Positions 35,966 through 45,387 of a DNA stretch of 64,000 nucleotides are shown in pieces. Where the stretch lies: positions 186,001-250,000 of the forward strand of contig NZ_BBYG01000021.1 of assembly GCF_001184025.1 (NCBI RefSeq), given 5' to 3'. How positions within the stretch are numbered: the stretch's first letter is position 1; each line of letters begins with the position of its first letter. This DNA is from Streptomyces maremycinicus. GTDB lineage: Bacteria > Actinomycetota > Actinomycetes > Streptomycetales > Streptomycetaceae. Below the pieces are notes generated by a model. That model was not told the origin of the DNA. It ran no database searches and saw nothing but the letters and a program-made list of their open reading frames with translations. The position numbers were made by a program, and so were the translations under genes.

Positions 35966-35982
35966 ATTGATCGAATCAATAT
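35966..35982 (-). promoter_or_regulatory. Operator-like palindrome and -10 before the CoA transferase gene
   Basis: ATTGAT-CGA-ATCAAT (35966-35980) is a perfect 6+3+6 inverted repeat. On the minus strand TATATT (35977-35982) matches the -10 pattern TAnnnT and overlaps it, so the palindrome covers the expected start of transcription, a classic repressor position. Confidence 0.5.
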
Positions 35983-36093
35983 ATGTGCGCTGTGCGCCTC
36001 CCGGTACGCGTCCTGCCGGGCGCCAGGGGATGCCCGCCCGGTACGCGGCCGACCCCGCGGCCCTGCCGGGGCCCGTGCCTCAGGACGCGCGAA

Positions 36094-36119
36094 GGGCCGG
36101 GCGGATGTCCGCCCGGCCC
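36094..36119 (-). terminator. Terminator after the subtilase gene
   Basis: GGGCCGGGCGGA and TCCGCCCGGCCC arms (12 bp) around a 2-nt centre, ending about 20 bp beyond the stop of the minus-strand peptidase gene. Confidence 0.8.
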
Positions 36120-36139
36120 ACGCACCGCCCGTCAGTCGG

Positions 36140-37669
36140 CTACTTCACGGCACGCAGCGCGTTCACGACGCCGAAGCCGAAGAAGCCGTTGAGGCGCTTG
36201 CCGCCCACGCAGGTCGCGTCCACGACGCCGTTGCCGTCGCCGTCGTACGGCTCGGTCGGGCACGCCGTGCTGTCGGCCTGGAGCTTGAGCAGCGCCTGGA
36301 GCTGGGCCGGGGTCGCGTGCGGGTGGGTCGACTTCAGCAGCGCGGCCACACCGGAGACGTGCGGGGACGCCATCGAGGTGCCCTGGAGGAAGCCGTACGT
36401 GTTGTTCGGCAGGGTGGACAGGATGCGGCCGTTGGCCGACGGGGTGTCCGGGATCTGGTACTTGTCGCCACCCGGAGCCGCGACGTCGATGGCGCCCAGT
36501 CCGTAGGTGGAGTAGTAGGACTTGGTGCCCTTGACGCCGGTCGCGCTCACCGTGACGACACCCGGCAGCTGGGTCGGGACGTCGAAGCACTCGTGCGGGT
36601 CCACGGTCCGCTCGACGGGCGTGGAGTCGTCCGGGCTGGAGGCGTCGACCAGGGAGTCCGAGTCCAGGTCGTGGTTGGAGTTGCCCGCCGAGGCGACGTT
36701 GAGCGTGCCCTTCTTCTGGGCGTACAGCTGGGCCCTGTTGACCGCGTCGACGATCGCCCTCTGGTCGGGGTCGTCCATGCAGTTGTACAGCCACGGGTCG
36801 ACGTAGTAGCTGTTGTTCGTGACCTCGACGCCGTGGTCGGCGGCGAACACGAAGGCGCAGACGACGTTCTCCGGGTAGAAGAGGCCGTCCTTGGGGTCGC
36901 TCACCTTGATGCCGGCGACCTTCACGCCGGGCGCGACGCCCGCCACACCGATGCCGTTGCGGGCCGCGGCGATCTCTCCCGCGACATGGGTGCCGTGGTA
37001 GTCGTCCGCGGTGTACGGGCGCCAGGCGCCCTCGCTGGTGTCCGCGACACCGCCGACGCAGTTCGCCGACTGGGACGCGGAGAAGTTCGGCGCGAGGTCC
37101 GGGTGGGTGTCGTCGACGCCGGTGTCGATCACGGCGACCGTGACCTTCTTGCTGCCCGGGTTGATCCCGGCGGCCTTGTCGGCGCCGATCGCGCGCAGGT
37201 CCCACTGGTCGGCCTCGAGCGGCTCGCTCTGGCCCGCCGCGTCGGACGCCTTCTCGATCTTCGCGGCCTCCGCCCGGGAGAGGACCTGGGCGGCCCCCTC
37301 GTCGGTGGTGCCCGCGGCGCTGAGCGGCGCGGTACGGGTCGCACCCGCCGACTGCACGCCGCGCACCTTGCGTATCTGAGAGCCGAAGTCGGGGTTCGCC
37401 GAGTGGACGACGAGCACGCCGATCTTGTCGTACGCCGCGACGACGGTGCCGCCGGCCGCGGCGATCGCCTTCTTCACCGACCCGATCGTGCGGTGGTCCA
37501 CCTTCGTGTTGACGACGTATGCCAGGGTTCCGGCATCGGCCGTCCGGGTGGCGGAAGTCGTGACGGGTGCCGCGGAGGCCGCCGTCGGCAGGAAGCCGAG
37601 GGAAGCGGTCAGCGACAGCACGACGGGCACCGCGAGCGCGAGGCGGCGTCTGGAAGGCAGATGAGCCAT
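36140..37669 (-). CDS. Secreted S8 family serine peptidase (subtilase)
   Basis: 509 residues. Signal peptide 1-33 (RRR, hydrophobic core, AASAAP cleavage region), an inhibitor-like propeptide to about 150, then the subtilisin catalytic domain with Asp182 (VIDTGVDD), His225 (HGTHVAGE), oxyanion Asn in SAGNSN and Ser432 (GTSMASPH). The C-terminal tail after the domain includes DGDGNGVVD, a calcium-binding-like loop, and ends soon after. Exported protease with its own terminator. ATG at 37669. The 37670-37985 gap to the divergent DUF485 gene holds both promoters but no element I can define. Confidence 0.94.
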   Translation of the reverse strand: MAHLPSRRRLALAVPVVLSLTASLGFLPTAASAAPVTTSATRTADAGTLAYVVNTKVDHRTIGSVKKAIAAAGGTVVAAYDKIGVLVVHSANPDFGSQIRKVRGVQSAGATRTAPLSAAGTTDEGAAQVLSRAEAAKIEKASDAAGQSEPLEADQWDLRAIGADKAAGINPGSKKVTVAVIDTGVDDTHPDLAPNFSASQSANCVGGVADTSEGAWRPYTADDYHGTHVAGEIAAARNGIGVAGVAPGVKVAGIKVSDPKDGLFYPENVVCAFVFAADHGVEVTNNSYYVDPWLYNCMDDPDQRAIVDAVNRAQLYAQKKGTLNVASAGNSNHDLDSDSLVDASSPDDSTPVERTVDPHECFDVPTQLPGVVTVSATGVKGTKSYYSTYGLGAIDVAAPGGDKYQIPDTPSANGRILSTLPNNTYGFLQGTSMASPHVSGVAALLKSTHPHATPAQLQALLKLQADSTACPTEPYDGDGNGVVDATCVGGKRLNGFFGFGVVNALRAVK

Positions 37670-37985
37670 GGGGTCTCCACATCATCCGGAAACGGGACCT
37701 GACCCGGGCACAGATGCCGCACCTGGGCAGGTACATGACGGGTGGTGCTCGCCCGAAACTATCTCCCTGACTCACCGGCCAGCAATGATTTCCCGGTGGC
37801 GAGTTTGCCGACCCATGACCTGACGCCGCTCCCGTTCGTTGGTCATCACCTGCCGAAGGTCACTTCGACAAACCCGCCCGGCGCGTTGAACCCGTCCTTG
37901 CGCGGCGCCGTGACCTTGGGCAGGGAGCGAGAGGACACTCGCCTTCCTTTCGCCGTCCGACCCGCACCCGCAACGAGGAGACTCC

Positions 37986-38342
37986 GTGGCCATCGAGACA
38001 CCGCCCCCCTCGAAATCCCCAGCCCAACTCCCCTCCACCGAGGAGTTCGTCGCGGTGCAGGAGAGTCCGGAGTTCGGTGAACTGCGCAGCTCGTACCGCA
38101 ACTTCGCCTTCCCGCTGACCCTCGCCTTCATCGTCTGGTACCTGCTGTACGTCCTGCTGTCCAACTACGCGGGCGACTTCATGGGGACCAAGCTCTTCGG
38201 CAACTTCAACGTGGCCATGACCCTCGGGCTCGGCCAGTTCCTCACCACGTTCCTCATCGCCTGGTGGTACGCGCGGACCGCCGCCGCGCGGTTCGACCCC
38301 AAGGCCGAGGCGATCAAGTCCCGGATGGAGGGCGGCGCATGA
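37986..38342 (+). CDS. DUF485 membrane protein
   Basis: 118 residues with two helices (about 44-66 and 82-103) and the DUF485 pattern SSYRNFAFPLTLAFIVWYLLYVLLSNYA and LGQFLTTFLIAWWYARTAAARFDP. This family is nearly always paired with an ActP-type symporter, as here: its stop overlaps the symporter ATG by 4 bp. Likely an accessory membrane subunit. Confidence 0.9.
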   Translation: MAIETPPPSKSPAQLPSTEEFVAVQESPEFGELRSSYRNFAFPLTLAFIVWYLLYVLLSNYAGDFMGTKLFGNFNVAMTLGLGQFLTTFLIAWWYARTAAARFDPKAEAIKSRMEGGA

Positions 38343-39967
38343 GCCCCGCACAGCACACCACCCTGCTCGCCGCAGGCGAGGCGAGCGAGCACCGCACACT
38401 GATCATCATCCTCTTCTCGGTGTTCGTCGCCGCGACCCTCGTCATCACCGTCTGGGCCGGCCGCCAGACCAAGGACGCCGCCGACTTCTACGCCGGCGGC
38501 CGCCAGTTCACCGGTTTCCAGAACGGCCTCGCCGTCTCCGGCGACTACATGTCCGCCGCGTCCTTCCTCGGCATCGCGGGCGCCATCGCCCTCTTCGGCT
38601 ACGACGGCTTCCTGTACTCCATCGGGTTCCTGGTCGCCTGGCTGGTCGCCCTGCTCCTGGTCGCCGAGCCGCTGCGCAACTCCGGCCGCTACACGATGGG
38701 CGACGTCCTGGCGTACCGCATGCGCCAGCGGCCGGTCCGCACCGCGGCCGGTACCTCCACCATCGTGGTGTCGATCTTCTACCTGCTGGCCCAGATGGCG
38801 GGCGCGGGCGTCCTGGTCTCCCTGCTGCTGGGCATCACCAGCGACAGCGGCAAGATCGGCATCGTGGCGCTGGTCGGCGTCCTGATGATCGTCTACGTGA
38901 CGATCGGCGGCATGAAGGGCACCACCTGGGTCCAGATGGTCAAGGCGGTCCTGCTCATCGCCGGCGCCCTCCTGCTCACCTTCCTGGTCCTGCTGAAGTT
39001 CGACTTCAACGTCTCCGACCTGCTGGGCTCTGCCGCCGACAACAGCGGCAAGGGCGCGGCCTTCCTGGAGCCCGGCCTGAAGTACGGCGCCACGGGCACC
39101 ACCAAACTGGACTTCATCTCGCTCGGCATCGCCCTCGTCCTGGGCACCGCGGGCCTGCCGCACATCCTGATCCGCTTCTACACCGTGCCCACCGCGAAGG
39201 CCGCCCGTAAGTCCGTCCTCTGGGCCATCGGCCTCATCGGCGCCTTCTACCTCATGACCCTCGCCCTCGGCTTCGGCGCCGCCGCGCTGATCAAGCCGGA
39301 CGAGATCACCGCCTCCAACAAGGCGGGCAACACCGCGGCGCCCCTGCTCGCCCTCCATCTCGGCGGCGTCGACTCCAACTGGGGCGCGATCCTGCTGGCC
39401 ACCATCTCGGCGGTCGCCTTCGCCACCATCCTGGCGGTCGTCGCGGGACTCACCCTGGCGTCCTCCTCGTCGTTCGCCCACGACATCTACGCCAACGTCA
39501 TCAAGAAGGGCACCGCCACCGAGAAGCAGGAGATCAACGCGGCCCGCTACGCCACCGTGGGCATCGGCGCCGTCTCCATCCTGCTGGGCGCGCTCGCCCG
39601 TGACCTCAACGTCGCCGGCCTGGTCGCCCTGGCCTTCGCGGTCGCCGCCTCCGCCAACCTCCCGACGATCCTCTACAGCCTCTTCTGGAAGCGGTTCACC
39701 ACCTCCGGAGCCCTGTGGTCGATCTACGGCGGTCTGGTCACGGCGGTCGGCCTGGTGCTGTTCTCGCCGGTCGTGTCGGGCAAGCCCACCTCGATGTTCC
39801 CGGACGTGGACTTCCACTGGTTCCCGCTGGAGAACCCCGGCATCATCTCGATCCCGGTCGGCTTCCTGCTGGGTGTCGTGGGCACCCTGCTGTCGAAGGA
39901 GGAGCCGGACAAGGGCAAGTACGCCGAGCTGGAGGTCCGCTCCCTGACCGGCACCGGAGCGCACTGA
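38339..39967 (+). CDS. actP: Sodium:solute symporter, ActP-type cation/acetate symporter
   Basis: 542 residues and 13 or so helices. SSS-family signatures: DFYAGGRQFTGFQNGLAVSGDYMSAASFLGIAG (about 48-80) and GLPHILIRFYTVPTAKAARKS. Imports acetate or other short carboxylates with a cation. Coupled to DUF485 by a 4-bp overlap. Followed by a strong terminator, so the pair is a two-gene operon. Substrate assigned by family similarity only. Confidence 0.9.
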   Translation: MSPAQHTTLLAAGEASEHRTLIIILFSVFVAATLVITVWAGRQTKDAADFYAGGRQFTGFQNGLAVSGDYMSAASFLGIAGAIALFGYDGFLYSIGFLVAWLVALLLVAEPLRNSGRYTMGDVLAYRMRQRPVRTAAGTSTIVVSIFYLLAQMAGAGVLVSLLLGITSDSGKIGIVALVGVLMIVYVTIGGMKGTTWVQMVKAVLLIAGALLLTFLVLLKFDFNVSDLLGSAADNSGKGAAFLEPGLKYGATGTTKLDFISLGIALVLGTAGLPHILIRFYTVPTAKAARKSVLWAIGLIGAFYLMTLALGFGAAALIKPDEITASNKAGNTAAPLLALHLGGVDSNWGAILLATISAVAFATILAVVAGLTLASSSSFAHDIYANVIKKGTATEKQEINAARYATVGIGAVSILLGALARDLNVAGLVALAFAVAASANLPTILYSLFWKRFTTSGALWSIYGGLVTAVGLVLFSPVVSGKPTSMFPDVDFHWFPLENPGIISIPVGFLLGVVGTLLSKEEPDKGKYAELEVRSLTGTGAH

Positions 39968-39992
39968 GCCACCGCCGACCACGCCCCCTCCC

Positions 39993-40026
39993 GCGGCCGC
40001 GTCGTAGATCCCTACGACGCGGCCGC
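39993..40026 (+). terminator. Terminator after the symporter gene
   Basis: Perfect 15-bp arms GCGGCCGCGTCGTAG and CTACGACGCGGCCGC with a 4-nt loop, 25 bp past the stop. Confidence 0.9.
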
Positions 40027-40136
40027 GTCCCGCTCCGTGGGATCTCGTGGGATCGGGCCCTGTCGTTGTCACCGGTGTCACGTAGGCTCGCAAGTGACGA
40101 GAAGAACACGCGATCGCTACGAGGGAGGGGGCCCAC

Positions 40137-41126
40137 GTGCTCATCGACACCTACGGCCGCGTGGCCACCGACCTGAGGGTCTCGCTGACCGACCGGTGCA
40201 ACCTGCGCTGTACGTACTGCATGCCCGAGGAGGGCTTGCAGTGGCTGGCCAAGCCCGACCTGCTCGACGACGACGAGATCGTCCGTCTGATCGGTATAGC
40301 GGTCACCGCGCTCGGCATCGAGGAGGTCCGCTTCACCGGCGGCGAGCCCCTGTTGCGCCCCGGCCTGGTGGGCATCGTCGAGCGGGTCGCCGCCCTCGAG
40401 CCCCGCCCCCGGATGTCCCTCACGACCAACGGCATCGGCCTGCGCCGCACCGCCACCGCCCTCGAGGCGGCGGGCATGGACCGGGTCAATGTCTCCCTCG
40501 ACACCCTGCGCCCCGACGTCTTCAAGACCCTCACCCGCCGCGACCGTCACAAGGACGTCCTCGAAGGCCTCGAAGCCGCCCGCGAGGCAGGCCTGACGCC
40601 GGTGAAGGTCAACTCCGTCCTGATGCCCGGCCTGAACGCGGACGAAGCCCCGGACCTCCTCGCCTGGGCCGTCGAGCACGACTACGAGCTGCGCTTCATC
40701 GAGCAGATGCCCCTGGACGCCCAGCACGGCTGGAAGCGCGACGGCATGGTCACGGCCGGCGACATCCTGGCCTCCCTGCGCACCCGCTTCGAGCTCACCG
40801 CCGAGGGCGAGGACGAGCGCGGCTCCGCCCCGGCCGAACGCTGGCTGGTGGACGGCGGCCCGCACCGGGTGGGCGTCATCGCCTCCGTCACCCGCCCCTT
40901 CTGCGCCGCCTGCGACCGCACCCGCCTCACGGCCGACGGCCAGGTCCGCACCTGCCTCTTCGCCCGCGAGGAGACGGACCTGCGGGCGGCCCTGCGCTCC
41001 GGCGCCCCCGACGAGGAGATAGCCCGCATCTGGCGGCTGGCGATGTGGGGCAAGAAGGCGGGCTCGGGCCTGGACGACCCGACGTTCCTCCAGCCGGACC
41101 GGCCGATGTCGGCGATCGGCGGCTAG
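40137..41126 (+). CDS. moaA: GTP 3',8-cyclase MoaA (molybdenum cofactor)
   Basis: Radical SAM enzyme that rearranges GTP in the first step of molybdopterin synthesis. 329 residues. N-terminal 4Fe-4S cluster ligands C21, C25, C28 (CNLRCTYC); C-terminal cluster C256, C259, C273 (FCAACDRTRL and RTCLF) and the terminal GG motif (IGG) that enters the active site. GTG start at 40137 preceded by GGAGGGG. The 3' end overlaps by 4 bp the end of a convergent small gene. Confidence 0.96.
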   Translation: MLIDTYGRVATDLRVSLTDRCNLRCTYCMPEEGLQWLAKPDLLDDDEIVRLIGIAVTALGIEEVRFTGGEPLLRPGLVGIVERVAALEPRPRMSLTTNGIGLRRTATALEAAGMDRVNVSLDTLRPDVFKTLTRRDRHKDVLEGLEAAREAGLTPVKVNSVLMPGLNADEAPDLLAWAVEHDYELRFIEQMPLDAQHGWKRDGMVTAGDILASLRTRFELTAEGEDERGSAPAERWLVDGGPHRVGVIASVTRPFCAACDRTRLTADGQVRTCLFAREETDLRAALRSGAPDEEIARIWRLAMWGKKAGSGLDDPTFLQPDRPMSAIGG

Positions 41127-41353
41127 GACCTGTCCCGGGCGGTCTCCGGGGACTCCCAGTCGGTCAGCGGGACGACGTCCTTGAGGAAGCCCCGGACTCC
41201 GAGGAACTGCGACAGATGCTCCCGGTGCTTTTCGCACGCGAGCCACGTCTTGCGCCGCTCCGGCGTGTGCAGCTTCGGGTTGTTCCATGCCAGGACCCAC
41301 ACCGCGTCCACACGGCAGCCCTTGGCAGAACAGATCGGGGTTTCGTCACTCAC
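41123..41353 (-). CDS. Small Cys-containing protein, unknown
   Basis: 76 residues: MSDETPICSAKGCRVDAVWVLAWNN at the N-terminus, then RRKTWLACEKHREHLSQFL and DVVPL. A CxxxxC pair and a Cys-x2-His suggest a metal site. It resembles the small acetone-carboxylase-like proteins seen in actinobacteria, but I cannot name it. Its last 4 bp overlap the end of moaA on the opposite strand. Confidence 0.75.
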   Translation of the reverse strand: MSDETPICSAKGCRVDAVWVLAWNNPKLHTPERRKTWLACEKHREHLSQFLGVRGFLKDVVPLTDWESPETARDRS

Positions 41354-41550
41354 AGACTTGTCTCACCACACGCACACAAAGGCGACGCCGAGCAGCCACG
41401 GGGGGAGCTGCCCGGCGTCGGTCCGTCGCTCCGACGGGGGATGCGGAGCGCGTACGAAGTATGTCATGGCTCACGCTCGCCACGGCACTGGAACAACATG
41501 ATTGATCTGAGCTTTTCCTGAGCTTGAGGCACAGCCTGTTCATGGCCTGT

Positions 41551-41958
41551 TCACTGCTGACGCTCAGCCGGATCGGGCGCCGGCTCCTTCCGCGGGGATT
41601 CCGCGAAGCCCTCCTCTTTCCGGGCGTGACCCACGGATTCACCCTCGGGGCGCGGCGGAGCGATCATGGTGCGCACCGGCGCCGTCAGGAAGGTCGAGGG
41701 GAGCGAAGGCACGTTCTCCCGCCCCGCGTTGGCGATCACCACCGAGATATAGGGGAGTACCACCCCCAGGACCAACGCCACGACAGCCACATGCCGTTCC
41801 ACGTTCCACAGCGTCGCCGCGAGGATCACCGAGAGCGTGCGGATCGACATCGAGATGATGTAGCGCCGTTGCCGGCCCCGCACGTCGTCCTGGAGTCCCT
41901 GGCGCGCGCCGGTGATCCGGAACACCTGGACGTTGCCGCCGCCACCCTGCTTCCGCAT
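41551..41958 (-). CDS. DUF3099 family small membrane protein
   Basis: 135 residues. After a short basic start, VFRITGARQGLQDDVRGRQRRYIISMSIRTLSVI matches DUF3099, followed by two helices (about 36-52 and 58-76) and a charged Pro/Glu-rich cytoplasmic tail with EGESVGHARKEEGFAES. Function unknown. The start at 41958 is followed by MRKQGGGGNVQVFRITG. Confidence 0.8.
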   Translation of the reverse strand: MRKQGGGGNVQVFRITGARQGLQDDVRGRQRRYIISMSIRTLSVILAATLWNVERHVAVVALVLGVVLPYISVVIANAGRENVPSLPSTFLTAPVRTMIAPPRPEGESVGHARKEEGFAESPRKEPAPDPAERQQ

Positions 41959-42215
41959 CACATTCCACCGTCCGCCCGCATCGGCCTCGCCCCGGCCGCT
42001 TTCCGGCCGCTCTCCGGCCCGCACCCGATCGGGGAGCCGGGCCCGGACACCGTCCACGTTACGCCGCGGCTGCGCCGCCTTCGAGACCGGGTCACCCGCC
42101 GCCCGGGCGAAGGTTCTGCGCCGTGCCGCGTATGGCCGCACCCGACATGCGCCGTACGGCGGCCGGACCGAGACTTGGGGGCAATGCTCACGTAGAGCCG
42201 TACAAGGAGGCAGCC

Positions 42216-42494
42216 ATGGGCTGGTTGTGGGCCATCATCGTGGGATTCGTGCTGGGCCTGATCGCGAAGGCCATCCTCCCGGGGAAGCAGCACAGCCCCC
42301 TCTGGCTGACCACCATTTTCGGCATGCTGGGCGCGATCGTGGGCAACGCGATCGCCCGCGCGGCAGGGGTCGAGGAGACCTCCGGCATCGACTGGAGCCG
42401 CCACCTGTTCCAGCTGATCGCCGCGATCATCATCGTCGCCCTCGGCGACATGCTCTACATGGCGACGCTGGGCAAGCGCAAGCAGAGGACCTGA
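42216..42494 (+). CDS. GlsB/YeaQ/YmgE family small membrane protein
   Basis: 92 residues with three hydrophobic helices and the family's Gly-rich pattern MGWLWAIIVGFVLGLIAKAILPG and FGMLGAIVGNAI. Relatives are often induced by stress. ATG at 42216 with AAGGAGG 5 bp upstream. Convergent with tyrS; in the gap, a run CGCCCCCC-GGGGGGGCG (42501-42517) may help end transcription. Confidence 0.87.
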   Translation: MGWLWAIIVGFVLGLIAKAILPGKQHSPLWLTTIFGMLGAIVGNAIARAAGVEETSGIDWSRHLFQLIAAIIIVALGDMLYMATLGKRKQRT

Positions 42495-42636
42495 CCGAGG
42501 CGCCCCCCGGGGGGGCGGGGAACGGCGCGGCACGCCACGACGAGAGCCGCGGCCGGCAGAACCCCACATCCCTGCGGCGCCATCCGCGGCGCCGCCCCTG
42601 CGCGCACCCCGTCGGGCGGGAGCGCGGGCGCGGCAC

Positions 42637-43905
42637 TCAGCCCTCGGTGACCTCGACAGCGGCCAGGTTCTTCTTCCCGCGCCGCAGCACCAGCCACCGC
42701 CCGTGGATGAGCTCCTCCTTCGCCGGGACGGCGTCCTCCGCGGTGACCTTGACGTTGTTCACGTAGGCACCGCCCTCCTTCACCGTCCGACGCGCGGCGG
42801 ACTTGCTGGCCACCAGACCGACCTCCGCGAACAGGTCCACGACCGGTCCGAGCTCGGCGACCCTGATGTGCGGCAGCTCGGAGAGGGCCGCGGCCAGCGT
42901 CCGGTCGTCGAGCTCACCGAGCTCGCCCTGGCCGAAGAGGGCCTTGGACGCGGCGACCACGGCGGCCGTCTGGTCGGCTCCGTGCACCAGCGTCGTCAGC
43001 TCCTCGGCCAGCGCGCGCTGAGCGGCCCGGGCCTGCGGACGCTCCTCGGTCTGCCGCTCCAGCTCCTCGATCTCGGCGTGGGACCTGAAGCTGAAGATGC
43101 GCAGGAACTTCGACACGTCCCGGTCGTCCGCGTTCAGCCAGAACTGGTAGAAGGCGTACGGCGTGGTCATCTCGGGATCGAGCCAGACCGTGCCGGACTC
43201 CGTCTTGCCGAACTTGGTGCCGTCCGCCTTGGTGATCAGCGGGGTGGCCAGCGCGTGCACCACGGCGTCGGGCTCGACCCGGTGGATCAGGTCGGTCCCC
43301 GAGGTCAGGTTGCCCCACTGGTCGCTGCCACCGGTCTGGAGCGTGCAGCCGTGCCGCCGGAACAGCTCCAGGAAGTCCATCCCCTGGAGGATCTGGTAGC
43401 TGAACTCCGTGTAGCCGATGCCCGCGTCGGAGTTGAGCCGCCGGGAGACGGCCTCCTTGGCGATCATCTTGTTGACGCGGAAGTGCTTGCCGACGTCCCG
43501 CAGGAACTCGATGGCCGACATGCCCTGCGTCCAGTCCAGGTTGTTCACCATGACCGCCGCATTGGGGCCCTCGAAGTCCAGCAGCGGCGCGATCTGCGCG
43601 CGCAGCCGCTCCACCCACTGGGCGACGACCTCGGGCGCGTTCAGCGTCCGCTCCGCGGTGGGCTTCGGGTCGCCGATCAGCCCGGTGGCCCCTCCGACCA
43701 GACCCAGCGGACGGTTGCCCGCCTGCTGGATCCTGCGCATCGTCAGGATCTGCACCAGGTTGCCGAGGTGCAGGCTGGGCGCGGTCGGGTCGAAGCCGCA
43801 ATAGAACGTGACGGGACCGTCCGCGAACGCCTTGCGCAATGCGTCCTCGTCAGTGGAGAGGGCGATCAGCCCGCGCCACTTCAGTTCGTCGACGATGTCC
43901 GTCAC
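42637..43905 (-). CDS. tyrS: Tyrosyl-tRNA synthetase
   Basis: Charges tRNA-Tyr. 422 residues. Class I signatures: HLGN (HIGH equivalent) in FDPTAPSLHLGN, YGFDP-like FYCGFDP, the tyrosine-site GGSDQWGN and KFGKT (KMSKS equivalent); C-terminal S4 RNA-binding domain (AEVGLVASKSAARRTVKEGGAYVNN). GTG at 43905 matches the family start VTDIVDELKWRG; an ATG at 43914 lies only 2 bp from the AAGGAG and looks too close. A lone gene. Confidence 0.95.
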   Translation of the reverse strand: MTDIVDELKWRGLIALSTDEDALRKAFADGPVTFYCGFDPTAPSLHLGNLVQILTMRRIQQAGNRPLGLVGGATGLIGDPKPTAERTLNAPEVVAQWVERLRAQIAPLLDFEGPNAAVMVNNLDWTQGMSAIEFLRDVGKHFRVNKMIAKEAVSRRLNSDAGIGYTEFSYQILQGMDFLELFRRHGCTLQTGGSDQWGNLTSGTDLIHRVEPDAVVHALATPLITKADGTKFGKTESGTVWLDPEMTTPYAFYQFWLNADDRDVSKFLRIFSFRSHAEIEELERQTEERPQARAAQRALAEELTTLVHGADQTAAVVAASKALFGQGELGELDDRTLAAALSELPHIRVAELGPVVDLFAEVGLVASKSAARRTVKEGGAYVNNVKVTAEDAVPAKEELIHGRWLVLRRGKKNLAAVEVTEG

Positions 43906-43983
43906 GGTTCTCATATCTCCTTGATGATCTTCAGCCGGTCCGCCGGCGGTCCGCGGGCGGTCGTGCGACCACCGGCTACGAGG

Positions 43984-45387
43984 TTATACGCCCTGGCTGA
44001 CAGAGCTCATATTGAAGTCCGGCACCCGCAGCGCCGGCATCGCAGCCCTAGTGAACCAGTCGCTCCACTCCCGGGGCAGCGTCTTTTCCGTGCGGCCCGC
44101 CTCCGTCGCCCGCCCCAGCAGGCCGACCGGCGACTCGTTGAACCGGAAGTTGTTCACCTCGCCGACGACCTCGCCGTTCTCCACCAGATAGACCCCGTCC
44201 CGGGTCAGTCCGGTGAGGAGCAGGGTCGCCGGGTCGACCTCGCGGATGTACCACAGGCAGGTCAGCAGCAGCCCGCGCCCGGTGGCCGCGACCATCTCCT
44301 CCAGGGAGCGGTCCTCGCCGCCGTCCAGGATCAGGTTGTCGGCCCCGGGCGCCACCGGCAGGCCGGTCAGGGCGGCGCTGTGCCGGGTGGTCGTCAGGTG
44401 CTTCAGCTCGCCGGCCCCGATCCACTCGGTGGGCCGGACGGGCAGGCCGTTGTCGAAGACCGACTGGTCACCGCCGGAGGAGTGCGCGATGACGAACGGC
44501 GCCGACTCCAGGCCCGGCTCGTTCGGGTCGCTGCGCAGGGTCAGCGGCAGCTCGGACAGCTTCTCCCCGAGCCGGGTGCCGCCACCGGGCTGGGAGAACA
44601 CCGTGCGGCCCTCGGCCGCGTCCCGGCCGGACGCCGACCACAGCTGGTAGATCATCAGGTCGGCCACCGCGGTCGGCGGCAGCAGCGTCTCGTAGCGTCC
44701 GGCGGGCAGCTCGATCCGCCGCTCCGCCCAGCCCAGCCGTACGGCCAGCTCGGCGTCGAGCGCCGCCGGGTCGACGTCCTTGAAGTCCCGGGTCGAACGC
44801 CCGGCCCACGCCGAGCGCGTCCGGTCCGGGGACTTGGCGTTGAGCTCCAGCGTGCCGTTCGGCTGGTCGTGCCGCAGCCGCAGCCCGGTCGAGGTGCCCA
44901 GGTACGTGGAGACGAGCTCGTGGTTGGCGAACCCGTACAGCTCGCGGCCGCCCGCACGCGCGCGGGCGAACGCCTCGCCCAGGGCGGGCGCGAAGTCGGC
45001 GAAGACCGCCGACGAGGTCTCCGCGGGCGCCTCGGTGAACTCGGGGGACCGGGCCACACCGCCGACCAGTGGCTGCGCGTCCTCGGCGGGGCCCGAACCG
45101 CGCGCGGCGGCCTCGGCGGCCCGTACGAGGGACTCCAGCTCGTCCGCGGTGACGGCGGCCCGCGAGACGACCCCGGAGGCGGTGCCCTCCTTGCCGTCGA
45201 CCGTGGCGATCACGGTGAGCGTGCGCCCGCGCGTGACGCCGTTGGTCGTCAGGGCGTTGCCCGCCCAGCGCAGGTTCGCCGTCGACTGTTCGTCGGCGAT
45301 CACGACACAGCCGTCGGCCCGCGACAGTTCGAGGGCCCGCTCGACGATCTCGTGCGGCTGCTGCGCCTTCTTGGTGCCCGCGCTCAT
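43984..45387 (-). CDS. TldE/PmbA-type metallopeptidase subunit
   Basis: 467 residues. Second partner of the heterodimeric TldD/TldE protease, which processes small peptides. Lacks the HExxxH motif and carries the conserved C-terminal stretches GLYVRSxx-like LLTCLWYIREVDPATLLLTGLTRDGVYLVENGEVVGEVNNFRFNESPV. ATG overlaps the tldD stop (ATGA), so the two are made together. No peptide precursor gene is visible beside them. Confidence 0.88.
   Translation of the reverse strand: MSAGTKKAQQPHEIVERALELSRADGCVVIADEQSTANLRWAGNALTTNGVTRGRTLTVIATVDGKEGTASGVVSRAAVTADELESLVRAAEAAARGSGPAEDAQPLVGGVARSPEFTEAPAETSSAVFADFAPALGEAFARARAGGRELYGFANHELVSTYLGTSTGLRLRHDQPNGTLELNAKSPDRTRSAWAGRSTRDFKDVDPAALDAELAVRLGWAERRIELPAGRYETLLPPTAVADLMIYQLWSASGRDAAEGRTVFSQPGGGTRLGEKLSELPLTLRSDPNEPGLESAPFVIAHSSGGDQSVFDNGLPVRPTEWIGAGELKHLTTTRHSAALTGLPVAPGADNLILDGGEDRSLEEMVAATGRGLLLTCLWYIREVDPATLLLTGLTRDGVYLVENGEVVGEVNNFRFNESPVGLLGRATEAGRTEKTLPREWSDWFTRAAMPALRVPDFNMSSVSQGV

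Noticed and set aside
42501..42517. CGCCCCCC-GGGGGGGCG run as a firm terminator
   Set aside because: No room for a loop and 6 versus 7 residues per arm; mentioned only as a possibility.
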